A DNA stretch of 37,814 nt from Ferruginibacter sp. (GCA_014379905.1 JACMKX010000148.1:1-37814), one strand, 5' to 3'. Counted from the stretch's first letter, positions 15,729 to 24,592 are shown. Notes: generated by a model not told the origin, from the sequence alone. Numbers and translations: made by a program.

Positions 15729-16601
15729 CTATTTTTTACGTTTCCCTACTTGAAACATCCGACTGAGGTTGAATCCCATTCTGATATCTCCCTTAAAAAA
15801 TTTGCCGTAAGTTTCTGAAATATAAGCCCTTTCGTTCATCCCGGTTGCATTTGATAAATGTAGCTGGAACACATGGCCCCCCGTTTCTATATCAAAACCA
15901 ACTGATAAAGGATTGGTATTATTATCTCCCAAACCACTCAATACGGGATGATAATCGAGTGTAATGGCCGTTCTTTTGCTCAGCTTATGCCTCCCGCCAA
16001 TTCCCGCGGCAAACAGATTTCTATCACCGCCGCCAAGGGGCGTATTGGTTCTAACAAAAATGGGACTTAATTGCATGGAAAATTTTGAACTAAATTTTCT
16101 GCCTGCCACTAATTGTACATAATAGGAAAAACGGTCTATTGTACCTGGTTTTACCAGCGCAAAACTTTCCTCTGTCCACGCCAGCCAGCCTCCTGCAATT
16201 ACCAAAGAAAAAGGTCTCGCTTTTTCTCCCCTGCTTTGGTGCATGAGCCTCCATTTACCATAAAGGTCAATTTCTTTCCGCAGTGTACTGCGGCCAACTC
16301 CTATGGTAAAATCATCACAAACGCCATAATCGAAACCAATACGCATAGATGCTTCATCGAGGCCAAACAATTCTTTGATACCATTATTTACAAAACCGAA
16401 ACGATGCAAGATCCTGAAATCAAGATTTCCCTTGCGCAGCATATCTACCGAGTGAGCATTTACAACTCTTGTTGATTTAAAAATACCATACACTTTTTCT
16501 GAAGAGGGTTCCCCCTCTTTTATTTCATCAAGCATAGTGGTATCCTGCGCCGCAGCAGTAAAAGCCAGGCAGCATAATAATTGGGCAAAAATAAATTTCA
16601 T
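15729..16601 (-). CDS. DUF5777-type outer-membrane beta-barrel protein
   Basis: A 290-residue secreted protein with a signal peptide (MKFIFAQLLCCLAFTAAAQ), then alternating hydrophobic strands typical of a barrel. The region VYGIFKSTRVVNAHSVDML followed by LDFRILHRFGFVN fits DUF5777. The ATG is eight bases after the stop of the SprB-cytochrome gene, so it is the last gene of the sigma-barrel-cytochrome operon. From memory, DUF5777 proteins often neighbour c-type cytochromes; the molecular role is unknown. I infer an outer-membrane partner for the haem lipoprotein. Confidence 0.7.
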   Translation of the reverse strand: MKFIFAQLLCCLAFTAAAQDTTMLDEIKEGEPSSEKVYGIFKSTRVVNAHSVDMLRKGNLDFRILHRFGFVNNGIKELFGLDEASMRIGFDYGVCDDFTIGVGRSTLRKEIDLYGKWRLMHQSRGEKARPFSLVIAGGWLAWTEESFALVKPGTIDRFSYYVQLVAGRKFSSKFSMQLSPIFVRTNTPLGGGDRNLFAAGIGGRHKLSKRTAITLDYHPVLSGLGDNNTNPLSVGFDIETGGHVFQLHLSNATGMNERAYISETYGKFFKGDIRMGFNLSRMFQVGKRKK

Positions 16602-16609
16602 AAAAAAAA

Positions 16610-17449
16610 TTAATTGGTAAGCTGTCCTCCTGCATTGATCCAGTCGGTGATCACCGCTTTTTCTCCTGCTGATAAAGTGGGGCCACCCAGGGGCATATCT
16701 CCTATTACAACGGCACGGTTGTTTATCGATGCTTTATTGGTTACAACGATACAGTTATTGCTCCAGTCTTTACCCGCAGCAGGCGCAGCGCCGCTATGGC
16801 AGCCAATACAACGTGCATTTAATAAATTTCTTACAGCTGTAAATTTTGGCCCTGCTACTCCGGCACTAACTGTTACGGCCTGGGAACTTTCGCAGCCCGT
16901 GCCATCTTTTACAAAAACAGTATAGTTGCCTTCTGCCAGTGCTGCAAAAGTTCCGGTAGCCTGGTAAGTACCCCCTGCATTTAATTTATAAGTGAATCCT
17001 GTGCTTCCGGCGGCTGTTACAGTAATACTACCTGTTGTAGTTCCGCAGCCATTGGTAGGAGTTGAATTGGCGGTTATGGTAAATGCGCCACCTGTTGTTC
17101 CTACTGTTACAGCCTGCGATTTTTCGCAACCATCTGCATCCTTTGCAAAAACAGTGTAGGCCCCTGCTGCCAAAGCATTAAAGATGCCCGATGCCTGGTA
17201 AGTGCCGCCGGCATTTAACTTGTAGGTGAACCCGGTGCTGCCTGTTGCAGTAACAGCAACACTTCCGCTTGGCGCACCGCAACCTGCAGATGATGTTGGG
17301 GTTGCAGTAACAGTAATGGTTTTTCCTGCACAGGGATCTGAAGGTCCGGGATTGTCACCACCACCTTTACTACAGGAAATAAAATTTAAAGTGATTAATA
17401 AACTGCCGGTAATAAGGACAGCAAACAATTTTTTATTGTTCATACGCAT
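16610..17449 (-). CDS. SprB-repeat, monohaem c-type cytochrome lipoprotein
   Basis: The start is ATG at 17449 or 17443; the promoter at 17461-17489 excludes a longer reading. A lipoprotein signal (LITLNFISC) precedes a Gly-rich linker and two SprB repeats of 78 residues each, both containing GSTGFTYKLNAGGTYQA and ending near GC(E)-SQAVTV. The C-terminal domain has a single CIGCH haem motif and the likely axial Met in IGDMPLGGP, ending in VITDWINAGG as in small cytochrome c domains. Expected location is the outer membrane, possibly at the surface. A shorter paralogue lies at 19504-20079. Electron transfer is inferred; partner unknown. Confidence 0.82.
   Translation of the reverse strand: MRMNNKKLFAVLITGSLLITLNFISCSKGGGDNPGPSDPCAGKTITVTATPTSSAGCGAPSGSVAVTATGSTGFTYKLNAGGTYQASGIFNALAAGAYTVFAKDADGCEKSQAVTVGTTGGAFTITANSTPTNGCGTTTGSITVTAAGSTGFTYKLNAGGTYQATGTFAALAEGNYTVFVKDGTGCESSQAVTVSAGVAGPKFTAVRNLLNARCIGCHSGAAPAAGKDWSNNCIVVTNKASINNRAVVIGDMPLGGPTLSAGEKAVITDWINAGGQLTN
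16959..17247. repeat. Direct repeat encoding tandem SprB domains (period 234 bp)
   Basis: The segment beginning GCCTGGTAAGT at 16959 recurs at 17193, an offset of 234 bases or 78 codons. Most differences are at third positions, so the duplication is not very recent and the protein repeat is maintained. Confidence 0.7.
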
Positions 17450-17460
17450 AGTTTTATAAC

Positions 17461-17489
17461 CATACGCATGCATTGTTTTTTTGGTTGCC
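17461..17489 (-). promoter_or_regulatory. ECF-type promoter of the SprB-cytochrome gene
   Basis: The minus strand reads GGCAACC (17489-17483), 16 bases, CGTATG (17466-17461). The same boxes with the same spacing occur at 19426-19454 and 20096-20124. The transcript would start about five to ten bases before the ATG at 17449. It overlaps the stop codon of the upstream gene. Confidence 0.6.
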
Positions 17490-18832
17490 TATTTTGATTT
17501 TTTGAAAGGCCTGTATTTTAAACTTAATAAAAATTCTGTAGAAAATAATTTTATCTGGCCTTCGCCCACTCCCGCTAATGGAATGGCAATACCTGGATTA
17601 ATCCCCAAAGAAAACTGTGGTGATATTTTTCTTTCTATACCTCCCGAGAGTCTTAATACAGAAAACAAATGCTGGTTGCCTTTGTAACTGGCTTTTGCAT
17701 GATAAGGATTACTGTTTCTTATATAGTCGTATTCATAATCTTCCTTGTCCATAAAATAGGAAGACAACCCCGCACCTGCAAATGCATTCCATTTTTTGGA
17801 GGGATCAAAATCATAACGCAATGACACTGGAATTTCAAATACCCTGCAATTGGCGTCCACCCTGGTTATTTCCACTGTACTCCAGTAGGAGCCTGCTTTG
17901 GCTTTGTAATCATTTTTGCCTGCAACATATTTTTTACTGCCCGCAAAAAAACCAGTTTGTATACTTAAGTTTTTGGTTAGCTGGTAACCTGCGGTAAAAC
18001 CTGCCCGTGTACCAAACTTATTTGTGCCGGGGAAGTTTACACCATTACCTTCTATACCTGCTACTATGGAAAAATAAAATCTTGAAGGTTGCTTATTTTT
18101 TCGCTTTGCTGCTATGTCTTTTTCGCTTTCCTCTTTCTTTTTCTTTTCTTCATTGGTTGTGGAAGATAAAGCAACGGTTGTTTTTTTATCGTTTTCCGTT
18201 TTAATTAGAACAGCTTTCTGCTCTTCTTTTGCAGAGGGAACTGCTGAAGGCGCGTCAACCGTTGTATCTTCCATCTTTCCGGAAGCCAATACACCGTTAA
18301 CAGAGATATTCATTCTTGCTTTTTGTTCATCTTTTATCTTTCTTGTATCATAATTTTTTCCACTGCCTGTTGCATCATTATTTTTGTCAGAAGCCGGAAC
18401 TGCTCTTTTGCGGGTAACGTTTTGGGGACGGTTAAATATATTGTCAGTATCCTTTTTTTCTATCGTAAGCGTAGCCGACTCATTGTTACCGGAAACAGGA
18501 ACAAGTGGAACAGTTGTATTATTTGCCGGAATCGTGTGACTTGAAATAATCTTGTCAGCAGGCGCATTATTTTTTCCTGCAGGAATATTATTTACAACAG
18601 CAATTTGCTGATCCTTCTTTTTTTCTTCCCTGGTCATAAAATAAATACCTGTTCCTATAACCAAAAATAAAGGAAGCAGCCAGATCCACCAGGCAACCGG
18701 CTTTTTACGATCGTTATCTCCTTCCAGCATTTGCTCCATCTGATCCCAGGCTTTTTCGTCAAAAGCAGGCTCCCAGCCTTCTGCAGCTGCCTTCATTTGT
18801 TGTTCAATATGATCAAATCGCTTTTTGTCCAT
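17489..18832 (-). CDS. Membrane-anchored, beta-barrel-tailed putative anti-sigma protein
   Basis: A 447-residue protein with an unusual layout. Residues 1-44 are a polar, cytoplasmic-type segment (FDHIEQQMKAAAEGWEP, FDEKAWDQMEQML). A single membrane helix follows at about 46-66 (VAWWIWLLPLFLVIGTGIYF). Residues 70-240 are a Lys/Glu/Thr-rich low-complexity linker. Residues about 245-447 look like an outer-membrane beta-barrel (GIEGNGVNFPG, GFTAGYQLTKNLSIQTGFFAG, FSTEFLLSLKYRPF). Its ATG lies inside the end of the sigma-factor gene (20-base overlap), so translation is coupled. Position and layout suggest an anti-sigma role reaching across the periplasm; this is inference. It could also be an ordinary porin-like protein with an anchor. 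Confidence 0.7.
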   Translation of the reverse strand: MDKKRFDHIEQQMKAAAEGWEPAFDEKAWDQMEQMLEGDNDRKKPVAWWIWLLPLFLVIGTGIYFMTREEKKKDQQIAVVNNIPAGKNNAPADKIISSHTIPANNTTVPLVPVSGNNESATLTIEKKDTDNIFNRPQNVTRKRAVPASDKNNDATGSGKNYDTRKIKDEQKARMNISVNGVLASGKMEDTTVDAPSAVPSAKEEQKAVLIKTENDKKTTVALSSTTNEEKKKKEESEKDIAAKRKNKQPSRFYFSIVAGIEGNGVNFPGTNKFGTRAGFTAGYQLTKNLSIQTGFFAGSKKYVAGKNDYKAKAGSYWSTVEITRVDANCRVFEIPVSLRYDFDPSKKWNAFAGAGLSSYFMDKEDYEYDYIRNSNPYHAKASYKGNQHLFSVLRLSGGIERKISPQFSLGINPGIAIPLAGVGEGQIKLFSTEFLLSLKYRPFKKSK

Positions 18833-19397
18833 AAAAATTGTTGTCTTTTTCTTTCAGCATTTTCTGAATATTCATTCTTGCTTTTGAAAGATTTGATTTA
18901 GAGGCACCCACAGATATTTTTAATTGCTGTGCTATCTCTTCATGCTTATACCCATCCATTACATACAGGTTAAAAACGGCACGATAAACCGGTGAAAGCT
19001 GTTGTATAGTAATGAGTATTTCTTTATATCCCATCTGGTCAATTGCAGCCGCTGACTCTTCTGCCATATTAAAATGGTGATCAGCTATTTCTGCCACTAA
19101 AAATCTTTGATTGTTTTTACGGAGATGGTCAATAGCGGTATTGATCATGATGCGTTTCATCCAGCCTTTCAGGGATGCTTCTACATCGGTATGCCGTGGG
19201 TTAAATTGATTAAGGGACCTGTAAATTTTTAAAAAGCCGTCATTTACAATTTGGCTTACATCATCATGGTTGCTGCAATAACGCATACATATGGCTGCAG
19301 CATAGCCATAAAAGTATTGGTAAAACTCTTTCTGGCTACCCCGGTCGGCGTTGATACAACCATGGATGATATCGCTCAAATGTGGCCGTTCTGGCAA
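18813..19397 (-). CDS. ECF-type RNA polymerase sigma factor
   Basis: A 194-residue sigma-70-family factor. Region 2 spans about residues 20-90 (SQIVNDGFLKIYRSL, SLKGWMKRIMINTAIDHLRK) and region 4 about 120-180 (LSPVYRAVFNLYVMDGYKHEEIA, then the helix-turn-helix QQLKISVGASKSNLSKAR). The start is a TTG at 19397: upstream in-frame sequence has no ATG or GTG before a TGA at 19425, and the next Met is residue 38, inside region 2. The promoter at 19426-19454 matches those of two neighbouring cytochrome genes, suggesting autoregulation. The following gene overlaps by 20 bases. Confidence 0.9.
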   Translation of the reverse strand: MPERPHLSDIIHGCINADRGSQKEFYQYFYGYAAAICMRYCSNHDDVSQIVNDGFLKIYRSLNQFNPRHTDVEASLKGWMKRIMINTAIDHLRKNNQRFLVAEIADHHFNMAEESAAAIDQMGYKEILITIQQLSPVYRAVFNLYVMDGYKHEEIAQQLKISVGASKSNLSKARMNIQKMLKEKDNNFYGQKAI

Positions 19398-19425
19398 AAT
19401 ACTCGGTTTTCTATTTGTTTTTACT

Positions 19426-19454
19426 CATACGCACCTGTATAAAAAAAGGTTGCC
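19426..19454 (-). promoter_or_regulatory. ECF-type promoter of the sigma-factor operon
   Basis: The minus strand reads GGCAACC (19454-19448), 16 bases, CGTATG (19431-19426). It is identical in boxes and spacing to 17461-17489. It lies about 30 bases before the TTG start. Confidence 0.6.
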
Positions 19455-19503
19455 TCTGTAAATTAAAAATAAAACCAGGTATTTGAACCATAAATTTGTC
19501 AAT

Positions 19504-20079
19504 TTAGTTCTCAACCAAACCGCCGGCACTTATCCAGCTGGTAATAACCGCTTTTTCATCAGCTGATAATTCGGGGCCGCCTTTTGGCATATCTCCAATA
19601 ATAACTGCCCTGTTGTTAATGAGCCACTTGCCTGCAGTTATGGTACAATCAATTGACCAATCTTTGCCTGCAGGTGGTAATTTTCCACTGTGGCAGCGGC
19701 TACATTTTACCAGTAGCAAATTTTTGAGTGCCGAAAACTTTGGCCCGGCTATTCCTGCACCCACTCCAACAAGTTTTACAGCTTCGCAGCCTTCCGCATC
19801 TTTTGCAATAATTGTATAATTACCCGGGCTAAGATTTACAAAGTTGCCGGAACTTTGAAAAGGATTGCCATTTATTTTATAGGTAAACCCGCTACTACCA
19901 TTAGCGCTTACATTAATCGAACCGGAATGACTGTAACAGCCATCGGATGGAGTTGATACCGTTACCACTTCAATTATTTTTTCTGAGCAGGGCACAGGTG
20001 TCTCCATACTGGTTTTAGTACAGGATAATAAAAGGGTAATTGCTACACCCGTTAAACCATATCCTTTGCCATGTTTCAT
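19504..20079 (-). CDS. Single-SprB-repeat monohaem cytochrome lipoprotein (paralogue)
   Basis: A 191-residue lipoprotein (signal ending LLLSC, Cys20) with one SprB-type repeat (GSSGFTYKINGNPFQSSG) and a C-terminal cytochrome domain with CSRCH and the likely haem-ligand Met in IGDMPKGGP. It closely parallels the 16610-17449 protein, including AGPKFSALKNLLL before the haem site and VITSWISAGG at the end, but lacks one repeat. It lies upstream of the sigma-factor operon with its own CAACC-N16-CGTATG promoter. The two genes are probably an old duplication. Function is inferred as surface or periplasmic electron transfer. Confidence 0.8.
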   Translation of the reverse strand: MKHGKGYGLTGVAITLLLSCTKTSMETPVPCSEKIIEVVTVSTPSDGCYSHSGSINVSANGSSGFTYKINGNPFQSSGNFVNLSPGNYTIIAKDAEGCEAVKLVGVGAGIAGPKFSALKNLLLVKCSRCHSGKLPPAGKDWSIDCTITAGKWLINNRAVIIGDMPKGGPELSADEKAVITSWISAGGLVEN

Positions 20080-20095
20080 TCATTGCTTTACATAT

Positions 20096-20124
20096 CATAC
20101 GAATTAAATGTTGTGCCGGTTGTA
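20096..20124 (-). promoter_or_regulatory. ECF-type promoter of the paralogous SprB-cytochrome gene
   Basis: The minus strand reads TACAACC (20124-20118), 16 bases, CGTATG (20101-20096). CAACC and CGTATG are conserved with the other two sites; the first two bases differ. The ATG at 20079 is 16 bases downstream. Confidence 0.55.
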
Positions 20125-20137
20125 ATATCCAATGATT

Positions 20138-20172
20138 AAAAAAAATAAACCCCAAACAATGCCTGGGGTTTA
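20138..20172 (-). terminator. ffh terminator
   Basis: On the minus strand TAAACCCCA (20172-20164) pairs perfectly with TGGGGTTTA (20154-20146) and is followed by a run of T. It starts about 20 bases after the ffh stop. Confidence 0.85.
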
Positions 20173-20192
20173 CTATAATATTATTACGCCTG

Positions 20193-21515
20193 TTATCGTT
20201 TTGACATACCAGGCATTCGGCCCATGGGCATTTTGTTCATCATCTTCATCATACCTTTCATTTGTTCAAATTGTTTGATAAAAGCATTCAATTCAGCAAT
20301 ATCTTTTCCGCTTCCTTTGGCTATACGTGCTTTGCGGCCAGGATTAATAAGGTCAGGATTTCTTCTTTCCTGCAAGGTCATTGAATTGATCATTGCTTCA
20401 ATCCCTTTAAAAGAATCATCATTGATATCTATATCTTTAATTTGTTTACCTACGCCCGGGATCATTCCCATCAGGTCTTTCAGGTTACCCATTTTTTTTA
20501 TTTGTTGTAACTGGGTTTTAAAATCTTCAAAATCAAATTGATTTTTGCGGATCTTTTTTTCCAGTTTGGCGGCTTCGGCTTCATCAAATTGTTCCTGCGC
20601 TTTTTCAACCAGGCTCACAATATCACCCATACCTAAAATACGCTGTGCCATCCTTTCGGGATAGAAAACATCCAGCGTATCCATTTTTTCGCCGCTGCTG
20701 CTAAACTTAATGGGTTTGTTTACAGTGTATTTAATAGACAGTGCCGCGCCACCACGGGTATCGCCATCTAATTTTGTTAATACAACACCACTAAAATCGA
20801 GGCGTTCATTAAAGGCTGCCGCTGTATTTACTGCATCCTGGCCGGTCATGCTATCCACCACGAATAAAATTTCCTGCGGTTGAATGGCAGCTTTTATATT
20901 GGCTACTTCTGTCATCATCACTTCATCTACTGCCAAACGACCGGCAGTATCTATGATGATCACATTTTTATTTTTCGACCTGGCTTCTTTAATGGCATTT
21001 TGTACAATGGAAACTGCATCTTTATTCTCCCGTTCACTGTAAACGTCCACACCAATTTGTCCACCCAATACTTCCAGCTGGTCTATCGCCGCAGGCCTGT
21101 AAATATCCGCCGCCACCAACAAAGGAGATTTACCTTTTTTTGTTTTTAGATAATTGGCCAGCTTGCCACTAAAGGTTGTTTTACCACTACCCTGTAAACC
21201 TGCAATTAAAATGATGGCCGGGTTGCCGGTGATATTAAATTCACTTTCAGTGCCGCCCATCAATTCGGTCAGTTCATCCTGGACGATCTTCACCATTTGC
21301 TGACCAGGATTAACCGCCAGCAATACCTTTGAACCCATGGCCGTTTCTTTTACCTTATCGGTAAATTCCTTGGCAATTTTATAGTTCACATCGGCATCCA
21401 CCAATGCACGGCGAATGTCTTTTACCGTATTGGCGATATTGAGTTCGCTTATCCTGCCTTCTCCTTTAATATTTTTAAAGGCTGATTCTAATTTTTCACT
21501 TAAGGAATTAAACAT
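20193..21515 (-). CDS. ffh: Signal recognition particle protein (SRP54)
   Basis: The GTPase that delivers ribosomes making membrane proteins to the FtsY receptor. It has 440 residues with N, G and M domains in order: P-loop GLQGSGKTT (106-114), DTAGR, TKLDGDTRGG, then a Met-rich M domain ending FEQMKGMMKMMNKMPMGRMPG. ATG at 21515 gives the normal N-terminus (MFNSLSEKLESAFKNIKG). A strong terminator follows. The 21516-21605 gap contains an AATTACACGAATT-type repeat. Confidence 0.97.
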   Translation of the reverse strand: MFNSLSEKLESAFKNIKGEGRISELNIANTVKDIRRALVDADVNYKIAKEFTDKVKETAMGSKVLLAVNPGQQMVKIVQDELTELMGGTESEFNITGNPAIILIAGLQGSGKTTFSGKLANYLKTKKGKSPLLVAADIYRPAAIDQLEVLGGQIGVDVYSERENKDAVSIVQNAIKEARSKNKNVIIIDTAGRLAVDEVMMTEVANIKAAIQPQEILFVVDSMTGQDAVNTAAAFNERLDFSGVVLTKLDGDTRGGAALSIKYTVNKPIKFSSSGEKMDTLDVFYPERMAQRILGMGDIVSLVEKAQEQFDEAEAAKLEKKIRKNQFDFEDFKTQLQQIKKMGNLKDLMGMIPGVGKQIKDIDINDDSFKGIEAMINSMTLQERRNPDLINPGRKARIAKGSGKDIAELNAFIKQFEQMKGMMKMMNKMPMGRMPGMSKR

Positions 21516-21520
21516 AATTA

Positions 21521-21560
21521 ATTACACGAATTTTAAGAATTACACAAATTTCACGAATTA
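21521..21560. repeat. AATTCGTG-type dispersed repeat
   Basis: The segment contains ATTACACGAATT, AATTACACAAATT and TTCACGAATTAG in series. Related AATTCG/CGAATT runs occur at 15001-15045, 24421-24430 and 24488-24507. Such short runs are common in Bacteroidota intergenic DNA (from memory). No function is visible. Confidence 0.4.
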
Positions 21561-21605
21561 GTTTTTGCTAATTTGCAGATTAAACACTTTTTCAACTTTC
21601 AATCT

Positions 21606-24356
21606 CTAAATACTAAAAGCAGTTTCCACAATAGCTGCCTGTTCCTTCGCATGCACTTTCGAATAGCCCGTAGCCGTTGCGGCACTTGCATTTCGGCTGA
21701 TAACATGCAGGTTGATATTTTTTACATTCATACGCAAGAAAGTTGCCGCACCCATATTCAGGGGTTCTTCCTGCACCCAATGCCAGATGGCTTTGCTGTA
21801 TTTTTTATACAAGTGGTCAAGCTGATTTTGTGGCAAAGGATACAATTGTTCCAAACGAACAATAGCTACATCTTTCACATTATTTTTCTGGCGGTATTCT
21901 TCCAGGTCGAAATACATTTTTCCGCTGCATAATAAAACTTTTTTTACTGTTGCTGCATCTGTGATCGTAGCATCATCATACACTTCTTTAAATCCGCCGC
22001 TGGTAAATTCTGCCACTGAGCTGCTGCTTCCCGGGTGACGTAAATTTGCCTTTGGAGTGAACACCACCAAAGGTTTCCTGAAGGCCCATGCCTGCTGCCT
22101 GCGCAATGCGTGAAAGAAATTAGCAGCAGTAGTAATGTTCACCATCACCATGTTAAGTTCGGCACATTGTTGTAAAAAACGCTCCATTCTTGCACTGCTA
22201 TGTTCAGGCCCCTGCCCCTCATAACCATGCGGTAATAACATTACCACAGCATTCATTCGTTGCCATTTTGTTTCGGCAGAAGCAATATATTGATCAATGA
22301 TGATTTGCGCTCCATTTACAAAATCGCCAAACTGCGCCTCCCACAACACCAGCGCATTGGGATTGGCCATTGAATAACCATACTCAAAACCCAGCACGGC
22401 ATATTCACTCAATAAAGAATTATAAATTCTAAAAGGATTTTTTTCTTTAAAACCATTCAACCTGTTGTATTCGCTGTTATTGGTTTCGTCATACAATACA
22501 GCATGCCTGCTGCTGAATGTGCCACGCTTTACATCCTGACCGCTCATGCGTACATCTTTCCCTTCTTTCAGCAAACTGGCGTAGGCCAGCAATTCACCTG
22601 TAGCCCAGTCAATTTTTTGCTCGTCTGCAAATAATTTTATTTTATCCTGTAACAGTTTGTCTACTTTACGCAATGGCTTAAAATCTTCCGGGAGTTTCAT
22701 CAGTCCGTCAAACAATTCCTTCACCTCCGTTTCACTCAAAGCGGTAACAGGCGATGCATTAAAGTCATCGGCAGAAGCCCTTCTTAAACTTTGCCACCAC
22801 AATTCTGGCTTTTGAAAAGTGTACGGAAGGGGGTGTTGTTTTACTTCGTCTAACCGTGCCTGTAAATCGCTTAAAAAACGTTGTTCCATTTCTTTGGCTA
22901 AGGCCTTTGCATCTGGTTCTCCATTTTCCAACAAGTATTGTGTGTACACTTCTCTTGGATTAAGGTGCTTGTCGATAAGGCTGTATAGTTGTGGTTGTGT
23001 AAACTTAGGCTCGTCGCCTTCATTGTGCCCGTGACGGCGGTAGCAAACCATATCAATAAAAATATCGCTGTTAAATTCCTGGCGGTACAAAGTTGCAATC
23101 TGTGCTGCTTTTACCACTGCTTCTGCATCATCTCCATTCACGTGCAACACAGGCGCCTGCACCATTCCTGCCAATGAAGTTGAATAATCTGCACTGCGGG
23201 CATCGTCAAAATCGGTAGTAAACCCAATTTGGTTATTAATCACAAAGTGAATGGTACCACCTGTATAATAACCTTTGAGTTTGCTCATTTGTAAAACTTC
23301 ATACACAACTCCCTGGCCAGCCACAGAAGCATCGCCATGAATAAGTATCGGAAGAATTTTATCAAAATCACTGTTGTATAAAACATCCGCCTTGCTTCTT
23401 GCAAAACCAATTACAATAGGTCCAACTGTTTCCAGGTGAGAAGGGTTGGGACAGAGTTTAAGATTAATTTTTTTACCTGCAGCTGTTTCTACTTCGCTGC
23501 TAAAACCAAGATGATACTTTACGTCACCACTACCCATCGTTGTATCGGGAATGGCGGTACCTTCAAATTCTGTAAATATCTGCTCATAGGTTTTACCCAT
23601 AATATTTGCCAGTATATTTAGCCTGCCCCGGTGCGCCATGCCAATTACAACTTCCTGTACATCGTTATTTGCGCCAGTATTTATCATGGCATCAAGTGCA
23701 GCAATAGTGGTTTCCCCTCCTTCCAGGCTAAATCTTTTTTGCCCGATGTATTTTGTATGAAGAAATTTTTCAAACATCACCCCTTCATTCAACTTTTGAA
23801 GAATTCTTTTTTTCTGGTCGATGGGTAATGGTTGGTGAAAATCAGATTCCATGGCTTTGGCCAGCCATTCAATTTTATCCATTTCGTTGAGCGAACTATA
23901 CTCCACCCCAACATGGTGGGCATAGGATTTTTGCAACAACGCCAATATATTTTTAAGCGATGCCTTTCAAATATTTAAAAAACGGCCGGCTTCAAATTCA
24001 GTTTTCATGTCGCCATCACTCAATCCAAAATAGGTCAACTCTAAATTAGCATGCCTGTCTTTTCTTTTACGGATAGGATTGGTGTTGGCTATCAAATGGC
24101 CTTTTTTACGATAGGCTTGTATTAACTGGTATACTGCAAATTCTTTTTCCAGTTGAGAAGCGGGAACAGTAACCCCCTTGGTTGATTTTGTTGCTGAACC
24201 ATTGGCAGGCAACATTCCGTTGCCTACAGCAAAATCAAAACCTTCGAAAAATTTTCGCATCTCCGTATCCACACTGGCGGGATCTTTTACAAAATCATTG
24301 TATAAATTTTCGATATAAGATGGATGAGAACCGGTGATGTACTGAAAATCCTTCAT
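21606..24356 (-). pseudogene. sucA: 2-oxoglutarate dehydrogenase E1, interrupted by an in-frame TGA
   Basis: The thiamine-diphosphate-dependent E1 of the 2-oxoglutarate dehydrogenase complex in the TCA cycle. The frame covers 916 codons, matching the family, but codon 130 is TGA (23967-23969), splitting it into 129 residues and a downstream open frame in the same phase. The N-terminal part has the E1 start region (GSHPSYIENLYNDF). The rest has GMAHRGRLNILANIMGK, HGDASVAGQGVVYEV and the C-terminal transketolase-like regions. Reading through, FLNI-x-KASLKNILA is expected to have Gly at x, so one base change (GGA to TGA) explains the stop. No frameshift is needed. It may be a real nonsense mutation, a sequencing error or readthrough. 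sucB is not adjacent. Confidence 0.85.
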
Positions 24357-24506
24357 TGATGAAATATTTGGCTATTAGCTATTATTTGTGGCTGCAAATA
24401 TCGGCTTTTATTGGGTACTATTTCACGAATTCAGGCGGTTTATTGAAGGAAGTTGTATTTTTTGATGGCAGCAGTTTCCTTACCGGATTTCTCGAATTAC
24501 ACGAAT

Positions 24507-24558
24507 TAAAACGTTCAACATCGAACTTTGAACTGTTGAACTTTTGAACCGTTGAACT
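24507..24558. repeat. Degenerate TTGAAC repeats upstream of lplA
   Basis: GTTCAAC, GAACTTTGAAC, TGTTGAAC, TTTTGAAC and CGTTGAAC follow one another in the sucA-lplA gap, immediately before and within the lplA promoter. It is a short low-complexity dispersed element; part of it supplies the -33 box. Confidence 0.45.
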
Positions 24559-24573
24559 CCTTCCCTACCTTTG
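24542..24573 (+). promoter_or_regulatory. lplA promoter
   Basis: TTTTG (24542-24546), 19 bases, TACCTTTG (24566-24573): a full Bacteroidota promoter. The ATG is at 24593, and the leader contains nine consecutive C (24584-24592) directly before it. Confidence 0.75.
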
Positions 24574-24592
24574 TCGCAAAAAGCCCCCCCCC

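Noticed and set aside
23967..23969. Selenocysteine or genome-wide TGA recoding
   Set aside because: The expected residue is Gly in a non-catalytic segment, no Sec family is involved, and other genes in the window end in TGA.
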